Positions 34,697 to 43,115 of a DNA stretch of 64,000 nucleotides are shown here, piece after piece. This DNA comes from Myxococcales bacterium (GTDB lineage: Bacteria > Myxococcota_A > Polyangia > Polyangiales > Polyangiaceae). A program made the translations under genes and the position numbers. Location of the stretch: NCBI GenBank assembly GCA_025359105.1, contig JANYHK010000144.1, positions 1 through 64,000 of the forward strand. The letters run 5' to 3'. Position 1 is the stretch's first letter; every line of letters starts with the position of its first letter. Below the pieces are notes generated by a model, which saw only the letters and a program-made list of their open reading frames with translations, had not been told where the DNA came from and ran no database searches.

Positions 34697-35401
34697 ATGA
34701 CGCGAGGGATTTGGGTTGGGGTGGTGGCGGCGGCGGTGGGGGCGGGGGGGTGTGCGGATTATTATGATAAGGCGCCGGCGATGGCGCCGGCGGGTCCGGC
34801 GGCGGTGGTCAAGGAAGGGCCGAAGCGGCCGGCGTTCGTGCTCGGTAAGGGGGTGCCGCAGGAGATCGAGGATACGGCGTGGAATTTGACTCTGCACTGC
34901 GACGGTGGGGACGGGAAGGCGTGCACCGAGCTGGGAAAGCTTCACGCGTCGGCGGAGTGGGGCGCCCGCGACTTCGCCGCGGCGGCGAGGATGTACCAGA
35001 AGGGGTGCGGCCTCGGCAGCGCCATCGGCTGCGAGAACTTGGGCGACGCGTACACGCACGGCCACGGCGTCGCGGTCGATCGCGAGAAGGGCAGGGAGCT
35101 CTACGAGCGCGCGTGCCAGGAGCACAGCGGGTTCTCGTGCGGGATGCTGGGGAGCTTCTACGCCGTCGGCTACGGCGTAGAAAGGCAGGGCAAGAAGGCC
35201 CGCGAGTACTTGCAGCATGCATGTGACGAGGGCGACACGGCCAGCTGCCGCCTCAACAGCAGCATCCTGGCCTGCAACGGCGGCGAGCAGGAGGCGTGCG
35301 CCGAGCTTGAGGCGCTGAAGGCCCGCTTCGTCGCGCAGGACGCGCCGCCGAGCGCGCCAGCGCCCCCAGCGCCAGCGCCCCCGCCGCCGCCTTCCAGGTG
35401 A
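34697..35401 (+). CDS. Cysteine-rich Sel1-like-repeat lipoprotein
   Basis: A 234-residue predicted lipoprotein with a short signal peptide and lipobox GAGGC (Cys 19). Four to five Sel1-like repeats cover about 60-205, each with a pair of cysteines 7-8 residues apart (KGCGLGSAIGCENLG, RACQEHSGFSCGMLG, HACDEGDTASCRL), as in Helicobacter Hcp proteins, where each pair forms a disulfide within a repeat. The tail is Pro/Ala-rich. The first codons carry G-runs that could fold as a G-quadruplex (34706-34750). The frame stays open through the GA tract upstream, but the signal peptide fixes the start at 34697. Probably an envelope protein that binds partners; its target is unknown. Confidence 0.82.
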   Translation: MTRGIWVGVVAAAVGAGGCADYYDKAPAMAPAGPAAVVKEGPKRPAFVLGKGVPQEIEDTAWNLTLHCDGGDGKACTELGKLHASAEWGARDFAAAARMYQKGCGLGSAIGCENLGDAYTHGHGVAVDREKGRELYERACQEHSGFSCGMLGSFYAVGYGVERQGKKAREYLQHACDEGDTASCRLNSSILACNGGEQEACAELEALKARFVAQDAPPSAPAPPAPAPPPPPSR

Positions 35402-35408
35402 GCTTCGC

Positions 35409-36368
35409 CTACTGCGCCTTCTTCAGCTCGGCGATCAGCTCGGGCACCGCCACGAACAGATCCGCCACGAGGCCGTAATCGGCGACCTGGAAGATGGGCG
35501 CGTCGGCGTCCTTGTTGATCGCGACGATCGTCTTGCTGCCCTTCATGCCGGCGAGGTGCTGGATGGCGCCCGAGATGCCGATCGCGAAGTACAGCTGGGG
35601 GGCCACCACGCGGCCGGTCTGGCCGACCTGGAGCTCCGGCGGGGCGTACCCGGCGTCGCACGCCGCGCGGCTCGCGCCGACCGCGGCGCTGAGCAGCGTC
35701 GCGAGCGGGTCGAGCACCTCGGCGAACCTCTCCTTGAGCGCGCGGCCGCCGGAGACGATGACCTTGGCCTCGCCCAGATCGGGGCGCTCACTCTTGGCCG
35801 CTTCGAGGCCGACGAACTCGACGCGCGCGGCGGCGGGATCGGCGGGCGCGGTGGCGACGGCCTCGACGGGGCTCGCGCCGCCGCTCGGCTCGGCCGCGGC
35901 GAACTCGCTCTGGCGCACGGTCACGACCTGAACGGCCGTGAGCAGCTCGCACGTGCCGTACGCGTTGCCGGCGTAGACGGGACGGCGGTAGACGAGCTTG
36001 CCGCCCTCCGCCTTGACGGAGCTGATGTCGGCCGCGTACCCGGCGCCGAGCTTGGCGGCGACGCGCGGCATGACGTCCTTGCCGAACGAGCTCGCGCACG
36101 CGACGAGGATGTCGAACCCGCCGGCCTTGGCCACGGCCGCGATGGTCGGGGCGTGGAGCTCGGCGACCTGCCCCGCGATGGCGGCGTCGTCGGCCGCGAG
36201 GACCTTGGCGGCGCCGAACGAGGCGAGCTCGCTCGCCGCGGCCTTGGCGCCCGGGCCGAGGGCGAGGATCGAGAACGGCGCGCCGGTCTGGCGCGCGAAG
36301 TTGATGGCGCTATGGGTGGACTTGCGAAGCTTGCCTTCGGAGAGCTCGGCGATGACGAGGGTGTTCAT
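35409..36368 (-). CDS. etfA: Electron transfer flavoprotein subunit alpha
   Basis: A 319-residue FAD-binding subunit. The C-terminal FAD domain shows [36 protein letters not shown] and [12 protein letters not shown], all in family order. With EtfB it carries electrons from acyl-CoA dehydrogenases to ETF:quinone oxidoreductase. The ATG at 36368 opens the conserved N-terminus [13 protein letters not shown]; the frame stays open far upstream through etfB and nadB, but that is not coding. It follows etfB after 11 bases in one operon. Confidence 0.96.
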   Translation of the reverse strand: MNTLVIAELSEGKLRKSTHSAINFARQTGAPFSILALGPGAKAAASELASFGAAKVLAADDAAIAGQVAELHAPTIAAVAKAGGFDILVACASSFGKDVMPRVAAKLGAGYAADISSVKAEGGKLVYRRPVYAGNAYGTCELLTAVQVVTVRQSEFAAAEPSGGASPVEAVATAPADPAAARVEFVGLEAAKSERPDLGEAKVIVSGGRALKERFAEVLDPLATLLSAAVGASRAACDAGYAPPELQVGQTGRVVAPQLYFAIGISGAIQHLAGMKGSKTIVAINKDADAPIFQVADYGLVADLFVAVPELIAELKKAQ

Positions 36369-36379
36369 GGTGGGGCCTC

Positions 36380-37204
36380 TCAGAGAACCTTGGCTTCGGT
36401 CTTGAGCTTCTGGACGAGCTCGGCGACGGTCTTGATCTTCACGCCGGCCTTGCGCGCCGGGGGCAGGTCGAAGCCGGTGTATTTGATCTTGAGCGCGGTG
36501 TCGGGCGACAGATCCGTCAGCTTGACCTCGGTCAGCGACTTCTTCTTGGCGGCCATGATCGCCATGAGCGCGGCGAAGCGGACGCCATCGGAGTATTTGT
36601 GCGTGGGCGGCGTGTGCATCGACGTCACCCCGACCGCGTTCACGATGCGGAGATCGACGGAGACGACCGCCGGCAGCGTCACGCGCAGCTTGATCGACCC
36701 GCCGTCGACCTCGCGCGAGACGAGGAGCGCCTTGTCGGCCTCGCTCGTGATCTGACCGGCGAACGTCGCCTGCGGCCAGCCCAGGTATTCGGCGAGGAGC
36801 TGCGCGACCTGATTGGCGTCGCCGTCGACCTGCTGCTTGCCGAGCAGCACGAGATCGGGCTTCTCGCGCTCGACCAGGGCCTTGAGCGCGCGGGCGAGCA
36901 AGTCGCCGTCGATGGCGTCGTCCGTGGTGTCGACGCGGATGGCCTTGTCGGCGCCGGTCGCGAGCGCGGCGCGGAGCGTCGTCTCGGTCTCCTTCGGACC
37001 GAACGTGACGACGGTGACCTCCCCCAGGCGTGCCTTGGCGTTCGTGCCGTTCTCGGTGAGGCGCAGGGCCGTCTCCACCGCGTACTCGTCGAAAGGATTC
37101 GGCTTCCATTCGAGGCCGGTCGTCTCGACCTTGCCTGCCCCCACCTTGATCTTGTTCGCGTTGTCGGGATCGCTGACGCGCTTGAGCGGGACGAGGATCT
37201 TCAA
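36380..37204 (-). CDS. etfB: Electron transfer flavoprotein subunit beta with enlarged signature loop
   Basis: A 274-residue AMP-binding subunit, about 20 longer than usual. MKILVPLKRVSDP, NPFDEYAVETALRL, ATGADKAIRV and LLGKQQVDGDANQV are EtfB motifs. The ETF-beta signature, which normally reads [22 protein letters not shown], here reads VDLRIVN, then about 17 extra residues (AVGVTSMHTPPTHKYSD), then RFAALMAIMAAKKK. The extra loop would lie near the AMP or the docking surface. The start is TTG 37204 with AAGGAGA six bases upstream. First gene of the etfBA pair; a palindrome lies 76 bases upstream. Confidence 0.94.
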   Translation of the reverse strand: MKILVPLKRVSDPDNANKIKVGAGKVETTGLEWKPNPFDEYAVETALRLTENGTNAKARLGEVTVVTFGPKETETTLRAALATGADKAIRVDTTDDAIDGDLLARALKALVEREKPDLVLLGKQQVDGDANQVAQLLAEYLGWPQATFAGQITSEADKALLVSREVDGGSIKLRVTLPAVVSVDLRIVNAVGVTSMHTPPTHKYSDGVRFAALMAIMAAKKKSLTEVKLTDLSPDTALKIKYTGFDLPPARKAGVKIKTVAELVQKLKTEAKVL

Positions 37205-37279
37205 GGCAGTCTCCTTGGGAGGGTGACCGGGCGACGCTCCGCTCGAGCTGGGCGGGACGGCGTCCGCGAGTGCGAAAAG

Positions 37280-37293
37280 TGAATGCGCATTCA
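37280..37293. promoter_or_regulatory. Perfect 14-base palindrome between etfB and nadB
   Basis: TGAATGCGCATTCA. The half-sites TGAATG/CATTCA match those of the Bacillus FadR (TetR-family) fatty-acid-degradation operator, whose regulon includes etfBA. On the minus strand a weak promoter TTGTCG-17-TACTGA runs directly into the palindrome, which would place an operator over the -10/start region of etfB. The regulator is not in the window. Confidence 0.6.
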
Positions 37294-37328
37294 GTAGCGC
37301 AGGCGCCCCCTCGCGACAAGCCCGACCC

Positions 37329-37349
37329 TTCGTTCACGCTTTCGTTCAC
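37329..37349 (+). promoter_or_regulatory. Tandem TTCGTTCAC repeats ahead of nadB
   Basis: Exact 9-base repeats at 37329-37337 and 37341-37349, 12 bases apart, about one helical turn. The second overlaps a weak promoter, TTCACC-17-TAACCT, leading to nadB. They may be a regulator site or chance. Confidence 0.35.
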
Positions 37350-37391
37350 CCCGCGGTGGTCTTGGCCTAACCTGCACCCTACCTCGACGTC

Positions 37392-39029
37392 ATGGCGCTC
37401 TCTTGCGACTACCTGGTCATCGGCAGCGGCATCGCTGGCCTCTCGTTCGCCCTCGAGGCGAGCGCGTTCGGCGACGTCATCCTCGTCACGAAGCGCGCGC
37501 GCGACGAATCCAACACCAAGTATGCCCAGGGCGGCATCGCCGCAGTAGAGGCGAAGGCCGACACCTTCGCGGCGCACGTGACCGACACCATGATCGCCGG
37601 CGCCGGGCTGAGCCACGAGCGTGTGGTCGAGCTCACCGTGAAGGACGCGCCGTCGCGCATCCAGATGCTCCGGGGCCATGGCGCGCGCTTCGATCTCGCC
37701 GAGGCGCGGCCGCCCGGGCAGGCGGGGACGAAGACCGAGCAGGACACCGACCTCGACCTCCACCTCGAGGGTGGACACAGCGCGCGTCGTATCGTCCACG
37801 TCGGCGACATGACGGGCCGCGAGGTCGAGCGCACGCTCCTCGAGGCCGTTGCCGCCGCGCCGCGTGTGCGCATCCTCGAAGAGCACATGGCCGTGGATCT
37901 CATCACGCTCGCGAAGTACGGCGGGCCGGAGATCTGCGCGGGGGCGTACGTCCTCGACGTCGCCGCGGGCAAGGTCCACACCGTGCTCGCGCGCGCTACG
38001 ATCGTCGCCACCGGCGGGGCGGGGAAGGTCTACCTCTACACGACGAACCCCGACGTCGCGACCGGCGATGGCGTGGCGATCTCGCACCGCGCGGGCGCCG
38101 AGATCGCCAACATGGAATTTTACCAGTTCCATCCGACCTGCCTCTTCCACCCGCAGGCGAAGAACTTCCTCATCAGCGAGGCCTTGCGCGGCGAGGGCGC
38201 GATCCTGCGGCGGATCGACGGCACCGCGTTCATGAAGAACTACGACGCGCGCGCCGAGCTGGCCCCGCGCGACATCGTCGCCCGCGCCATCGACCACGAG
38301 ATGAAGCGAACCGGCGCCGAGCACGTGCTGCTCGACATCACCGACAAGAAACCTGCCGTCGTGAAGGAGCGCTTCCCCGGCATCTACGCGGAGTGCCTGC
38401 GCTGGGGGGTCGACATCACCGCGCAGCCGATCCCCGTCGTTCCTGCGGCGCACTACCAGTGCGGCGGCGTGTCGACGGATCTCGACGGACGTACGACGAT
38501 CCCTGGCCTCTGGGCCATCGGCGAGTGCGCGCACACCGGGCTCCACGGCGCCAACCGTCTCGCGTCGAACTCGCTCCTGGAGGGCATGGTCTTCGCGAAG
38601 CGAGCGGCCGTTGCGCTACGAGAGATCGATCGCACCAAGCCGTGGCCCGACGTGCCGGACTGGGACGTCGGCCAGGCCGCGACGAGCGACGAGGCCGTCG
38701 TCATCACCCAGAACTGGGACGAGCTCCGCCGCCTCATGTGGAACTACGTCGGCATCGTGCGCTCGAACACCCGCCTCCGCCGCGCGGCGCGCCGCATCGC
38801 GCTCCTTCAGGAGGAGATCCAAGAGTACTACTGGAACTACTTCATCACGCGCGATCTCCTCGAGCTGCGCAACATCGCCACCGTGGCGCAGCTGATCGTC
38901 GAGTGCGCCTCGGCGCGGCGTGAGAGCCGCGGGCTGCACTACACTATCGACTACCCGGACACCGATCCCAGGGCCGCGCGGGACATGGTCGTCAAGCGCG
39001 GCGTCCCCGCCCACTTGCGGGGGCGCTGA
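37392..39029 (+). CDS. nadB: L-aspartate oxidase
   Basis: A 545-residue FAD enzyme that oxidises aspartate to iminoaspartate, the first step of NAD synthesis. The dinucleotide-binding motif VIGSGIAGLSFALEA is at 9-23, SNTKYAQGGIAAV near 40-52, and EFYQFHPTCL near 242, a NadB/succinate dehydrogenase active-site block; PAAHYQCGGV and GLHGANRLASNSLLEG are the C-terminal flavin motifs. A helical C-terminal domain completes the protein. ATG 37392 sits at the conserved start. Neither nadA nor nadC is in the window. The CPBP-family gene begins 2 bases after its stop. Confidence 0.95.
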   Translation: MALSCDYLVIGSGIAGLSFALEASAFGDVILVTKRARDESNTKYAQGGIAAVEAKADTFAAHVTDTMIAGAGLSHERVVELTVKDAPSRIQMLRGHGARFDLAEARPPGQAGTKTEQDTDLDLHLEGGHSARRIVHVGDMTGREVERTLLEAVAAAPRVRILEEHMAVDLITLAKYGGPEICAGAYVLDVAAGKVHTVLARATIVATGGAGKVYLYTTNPDVATGDGVAISHRAGAEIANMEFYQFHPTCLFHPQAKNFLISEALRGEGAILRRIDGTAFMKNYDARAELAPRDIVARAIDHEMKRTGAEHVLLDITDKKPAVVKERFPGIYAECLRWGVDITAQPIPVVPAAHYQCGGVSTDLDGRTTIPGLWAIGECAHTGLHGANRLASNSLLEGMVFAKRAAVALREIDRTKPWPDVPDWDVGQAATSDEAVVITQNWDELRRLMWNYVGIVRSNTRLRRAARRIALLQEEIQEYYWNYFITRDLLELRNIATVAQLIVECASARRESRGLHYTIDYPDTDPRAARDMVVKRGVPAHLRGR

Positions 39030-39031
39030 GG

Positions 39032-39856
39032 GTGGCTCCGCGCGTGCCGGCGGAGCGTCGCCCGCTGTCGTTCGTCGGCGCTGCGGCGTGGACGGTGGGC
39101 GCAGCCCTGCTCGTCGACCTGGCGCTGAGCATCACCGAGGTGTCGCGGCCCGGCGCGTCGCTCGATCTCGTCAACGTGACCTTGTGCCACGTGCTGGCGT
39201 ACTCGGCGGCCGTCTTCGCGATCCTGCGCGTGCATGCGCCCGATTCGTCGGTGCGGGAGGTCATCGGCCTGCGCCGCGTGCCGGTGTTGGTGCTCGTCCT
39301 CGCGATCGCGATCGGCGCGTGCGTGTACCCCGCCGCGAGCTGGCTGGACGCGATCGTCGCGAAGCGGTTCCCCTCGGCGCCGGAGACCACCGAGGCCCTC
39401 GGCAAGCTCATGGGGTCGTCCACGCTCGCGCGGCGTGCGTTCCTCGGGGTGGCCCTCGTCCTCATCATGCCGATCGCGGAGGAAGTGTATTTCCGCGGCG
39501 TTCTTTTCGGTGGCCTTCGGGCTGGGCGTACGCCGGGGATGGTGATTCTGGGCACGTCGGTCTACTTCGCCATCGCGCGCGCCGACGTGCGGAGCTTCGC
39601 CTCGGTGCTGGCACTGGGGGCGATGCTGGGGTGGATGCGCGATCGCACGCGGAGCATCGTGCCGACCATCCTGGTGCAGGCCGCCTTCTTCGCGGTGCCC
39701 GTCATCCCGATCCTGCGCGGGCGCGATCCGATGGCCGACGAGGTGTACCCGCGCGCGTGGATCGTGGGAGGACTGGCGCTCGCCGCGCTGGCGGCTGCGG
39801 CGATCGAGCGCATGAGCCGCGCGTGGGTCGACGCGGAGGACGAGGAGGTCGGGTGA
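39032..39856 (+). CDS. CPBP (ABI) family membrane protein lacking protease histidines
   Basis: A 274-residue polytopic membrane protein with about seven hydrophobic segments. Motif 1 of CPBP intramembrane metalloproteases is intact: EEVYFR with Glu 150, Glu 151 and Arg 155. Motif 2 (FxxxH) reads FAIAR (179-183), His to Arg. Motif 3 (HxxxN/B) falls at about 216 and begins with Gln (QAAFF). It should therefore not bind the catalytic metal or solvent as active members do. It may be a scaffold or a non-protease relative. GTG 39032 starts 2 bases after nadB, and its stop overlaps the next gene by 4 bases. Confidence 0.85.
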   Translation: MAPRVPAERRPLSFVGAAAWTVGAALLVDLALSITEVSRPGASLDLVNVTLCHVLAYSAAVFAILRVHAPDSSVREVIGLRRVPVLVLVLAIAIGACVYPAASWLDAIVAKRFPSAPETTEALGKLMGSSTLARRAFLGVALVLIMPIAEEVYFRGVLFGGLRAGRTPGMVILGTSVYFAIARADVRSFASVLALGAMLGWMRDRTRSIVPTILVQAAFFAVPVIPILRGRDPMADEVYPRAWIVGGLALAALAAAAIERMSRAWVDAEDEEVG

Positions 39857-40845
39857 GGGCGCGCGGGTGCACTTGGGTCGTCGGGCTTTGCGCCGCGGGG
39901 CTCATCGTCCTCGCGCCGCGCTCGTCGAGTGCGTGCGCGCCCGTCTCCTCGCACGAGGCGGTACGGATCTCACGCGAGCAGGCCATCGTCGTGTGGGACC
40001 CGGCGACGAAGCGCGAGCGCTTCGTCCGTCGCGCACAGTTCCAGACGACGGCGCCGAACTTCGGCTTCCTCGTCCCGACGCCGACCAAGCCCCTGCTCGA
40101 GGAGGCGAGCGACGGTGCGTTCGCGGCGCTCGACCAGGTCGTAGAAGACGCGCGGGTGGACGTCGTCGAGCGGCGGTGGGAGACCGGGTGCATCGCATCG
40201 ATGTTCGTGATGCGAAAGGGGGCGCCGATCGCGGCAAGCGCGGTGGCCCATGACGTCACCGTCCTCGGGACGCAGACGGTCGCGGGCCTCGACGCGACGA
40301 TCCTCGAGGCGACGAGCGCGGAGGCGCTCTTCTCGTGGCTCGCCGCCCACGGCTACGTGCAGCGCCCGCAAATCACTGCGTGGCTCGCGCCGTACATCGC
40401 GGCCCGGTACAAGATCACCGCGTTCAAGTACTCGCAGGCCGAAGGTCGCCCGAGCGCGGAGGTCCTCTCGAAGGCGGTGATGCTCACCTTCGATACCGAG
40501 CGCCCGTTCTACCCGTACCGCGAGCCGAGCGACACCGAGCCGTTCGACGGTCGCGCGTTGCGTGTCTTCGTCATCGCGCCGTCGAGGATGGACGGATTTC
40601 TAGGCGGCGGCGGAGGCGAATCGCCCTGGGACGTCGAGCGGGTCTTCGCGATGCCGCTCGCGGGCAAAGACGGAAAGCTCGGCGTCGAGCTCTCGCCGAA
40701 GCTCCTCCCCTCGGGCGCGTGGCTCACGGTAATGAACGATCACGCCGCGCGGCGCGAGGCGCGCGACGTATTCTTCGTGCCGTCGAAGGATCGAGATGAG
40801 AAGGATGGCCTTCGCATGCCGCGTGCTTCCCCCGCCGCGCCGTAG
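39853..40845 (+). CDS. DUF2330 exported protein
   Basis: A 330-residue protein with an N-terminal signal peptide ending near the SSACAPV segment, then the DUF2330 body: SREQAIVVWDPATKRERFVR, TAPNFGFLVPTPTKP and ITAFKYSQAEG are recognisable family stretches. The domain is often found in exported proteins of Myxococcota and Planctomycetota; its function is unknown. GTG 39853 overlaps the CPBP stop codon (GTGA), so nadB, the CPBP gene and this gene look translationally coupled. The frame continues open for 59 codons after the TAG (to 41025). Confidence 0.85.
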   Translation: MRARGCTWVVGLCAAGLIVLAPRSSSACAPVSSHEAVRISREQAIVVWDPATKRERFVRRAQFQTTAPNFGFLVPTPTKPLLEEASDGAFAALDQVVEDARVDVVERRWETGCIASMFVMRKGAPIAASAVAHDVTVLGTQTVAGLDATILEATSAEALFSWLAAHGYVQRPQITAWLAPYIAARYKITAFKYSQAEGRPSAEVLSKAVMLTFDTERPFYPYREPSDTEPFDGRALRVFVIAPSRMDGFLGGGGGESPWDVERVFAMPLAGKDGKLGVELSPKLLPSGAWLTVMNDHAARREARDVFFVPSKDRDEKDGLRMPRASPAAP

Positions 40846-41002
40846 GGCGCCGCTGGCCATGAACGCATCCCCGTCCCCCTGGACCCGTGGATCGCGGCCG
40901 GCGCGCCCGTCGGTACCACCGCGTGCACCGACGCGGATCAGCAGCTCGCCCCACATGCACCTGCTCGGCAAGGGATCAAAGTGCAGCCCGACGCCGTGAG
41001 CG

Positions 41003-43084
41003 TCAGCCCACGGCGCCCGGCGTGAACAGCGGCTCGATCAGCGCGAAGTTCACGTTGCCCGCGAGTCGGTAGCGCGTCTTGCCGTACTCGCCGGCGTCGC
41101 GCACGCGCTCGATCGACGTGGCCTCACCGAGCAGGTCACGCACGCGCGAGATGAGGACGCGCACCCGGTGCTCGGCGTCGGCCGACTCGGGGCCGGGTCC
41201 GCCGGCGGCGCGGAGGATCTCCTCGGCGGAGAGCCCTTCCTTGGCGCGACGGAGGAGCTGCACCACGAGCGGCTCGAGCGCGCGGCGCCGCTCGAGGCTG
41301 ATCTCGCGGTTCTCGACGCGGAGCTGGTGCGAGAGCGTGTCGACCACGAGGGTCGCGTCCTCGACGAGCTTCGCCACCTCGCTCTGGCGCACGCGGGTCA
41401 CGCCTTGCGACGTCGTCACGTAGATGAGCGTCTCGCCCTCGGTCGGCTCGGGGAGCTCTTCGCCCTCGAGACCGGTCGGCATGGGCGCGGGGTAGAGGCT
41501 CGGGTACGACGCCCGCGGCATCACGCCCATCGGCGGGACGCTGGGCGGGCCGTTCGTGGACGCGGGCGCCGGGGACGTCGCGAGGCCGCTCATCTTCTCG
41601 GCGTAGCGCACGACGCGGCTGTCGCCGCTCTTCATGGCGACCTGCCAGAGCGCGGCGCTGGCGCCGCGGTCGGGGAAGACCCACCCGTGCCTGTCGCCCG
41701 AAAGGGCCGCACGCTCGACGGCCGCGCGCGCCGCCGTCGCGTCCCCGAGCGCCAGCGCGCAGCGGCCGACGACGAGGTTCAGGCTGCCGGTGACGAACGC
41801 CTCCTCGAGGCGGGCCACGTGGAGCATCGCGTAGTCGAGGGCTTCTTTGTGCTGGCCGCACGCCTCGAGGGCGCGGGCGCGCGTGGCGACGAGATCCTGC
41901 TCGTCGATCGCGTCGACGACGGCGAGCTCGGCGCGCTGCTTCTCCGCCTTGGCGAGCCACTGCTTGGCCGCCTGCGCGCGTCCGAGCATGGCCAGGGCCC
42001 ACGCGCGGTGCTCGGAGAGCTGGTAACGGAGCGTCGGCTGATCGAGATCGCCGAGCACCGCGAACGCTTCGTCGATCGCGGCGAGCGCGGCGAGCGGCCG
42101 GTCGGCGGCGATCTCGACGATCGCGAGCACGTCGTAGGCGTCCGCGTGGCGCCAGCCCGCCGCCAGCTCGCCGGCGATACCGATGGCCTGCTGCGCGTGC
42201 GCGCGTGCGTCCTCGAACCGGCCGATCGAGCCGAGCGCGATCGCCATGTTGCCGTGGGCACGCATCGCCGCGACGCCGCGCGCCGGAGAGCGACCGAGGG
42301 AGGTGCCGTAGTGCTTCACCGCCATGCGCGGGTCGGCCAGGCGCATCGCCAGGTGCCCGAGCGTCATCGCCACGGGCACGCGCCACGCGCCGTCCTCGAG
42401 GCGCTCGGCGACGTGCTCGGCCAGACGCAGGGACGCGGCCGCCTGCACGACGCGGTTCAAGCGCAGCTCGAGCTGCGCTCCAGTGAGGTGCATGTCGAGC
42501 TGCTCGCGGAGCCCGGTGCCGCGCTGTGCGGTCGTGAGGAGGCGGCTCGCCGCCCGGAGCTCGCTCTCGGCGTGGTCGCCTCGCCCGTCCATCGTCGCGA
42601 GGATGGCGCGCTCGATCGCGAGCCGCGCGGCGTCGAGAGGGCTCCACGACGACGGCGAGCTCGGGAGCGACGCCGCGAGCTCGCGCGCCCGGTCGACGCG
42701 CCCCGTCTCCCGGTACGCGCGCAAGAGGCGCACCGCGAGCGTCGGATCGATCCGCATCCGCCCGGTGAGGGCCGACTCGAGCCAGGAAACGATGAACGGT
42801 GCTTCGTCGGCGGCCGCGAGGCGGTCGAGCAGCTGCGACACGGCGCCCACCGAGATGCCGTCGACCGGCCCCGGCGGCGACGAGAGCCTGTCCAGGTTGC
42901 CGGTGGAGGGCGGGCTGCGCACGGACGACGGCGCCCGCTGCGAAGGCGGCGCCCCGCCAGAAGGCGGAGGAAAGCCGCTCGGACCACGCGGAACCGAGGG
43001 GGGTGCGCCTCCCGACGTCGGCGGGCCGGGGGGCCCCCCGGGCGGAGGCGGCGGAAGTGTGGGCATGAAGGCGCGCCGCGCCAT
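41003..43084 (-). CDS. TPR protein with C-terminal winged-helix DNA-binding domain
   Basis: A 693-residue regulator-like protein. The first 80 residues are Pro/Gly/Ser-rich. Residues about 85-500 are helical TPR-like repeats (QLLDRLAAADEAPFIVSWLE, GNMAIALGSIGRFEDARAHA, and similar). The C-terminal 110 residues form an OmpR/PhoB-type winged helix: ISLERRRALEPLVVQLLRRA, VRVLISRVRDLLGE and YGKTRYRLAGNV as the wing. DNA binding joined to a large repeat sensor recalls the AfsR/SARP or MalT layout but without an ATPase. Start: ATG 43084; ATG 43066 and TTG 43105 are also in frame and none has a good ribosome site. Target genes unknown; the wecB cluster diverges from it. Confidence 0.82.
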   Translation of the reverse strand: MARRAFMPTLPPPPPGGPPGPPTSGGAPPSVPRGPSGFPPPSGGAPPSQRAPSSVRSPPSTGNLDRLSSPPGPVDGISVGAVSQLLDRLAAADEAPFIVSWLESALTGRMRIDPTLAVRLLRAYRETGRVDRARELAASLPSSPSSWSPLDAARLAIERAILATMDGRGDHAESELRAASRLLTTAQRGTGLREQLDMHLTGAQLELRLNRVVQAAASLRLAEHVAERLEDGAWRVPVAMTLGHLAMRLADPRMAVKHYGTSLGRSPARGVAAMRAHGNMAIALGSIGRFEDARAHAQQAIGIAGELAAGWRHADAYDVLAIVEIAADRPLAALAAIDEAFAVLGDLDQPTLRYQLSEHRAWALAMLGRAQAAKQWLAKAEKQRAELAVVDAIDEQDLVATRARALEACGQHKEALDYAMLHVARLEEAFVTGSLNLVVGRCALALGDATAARAAVERAALSGDRHGWVFPDRGASAALWQVAMKSGDSRVVRYAEKMSGLATSPAPASTNGPPSVPPMGVMPRASYPSLYPAPMPTGLEGEELPEPTEGETLIYVTTSQGVTRVRQSEVAKLVEDATLVVDTLSHQLRVENREISLERRRALEPLVVQLLRRAKEGLSAEEILRAAGGPGPESADAEHRVRVLISRVRDLLGEATSIERVRDAGEYGKTRYRLAGNVNFALIEPLFTPGAVG

Positions 43085-43115
43085 GGACTGAAAGCTTACC
43101 CGCAACTCCCAAAAA

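Noticed and set aside
36369-38546. Long upstream extension of the etfA frame through etfB and nadB
   Set aside because: EtfA begins with NTLVIAEL at 36368; the upstream part is antisense or out-of-frame sequence of real genes.
38920-39852. Upstream extension of the DUF2330 frame over the CPBP gene
   Set aside because: It is out of frame with a clear membrane protein; the signal peptide begins at GTG 39853.
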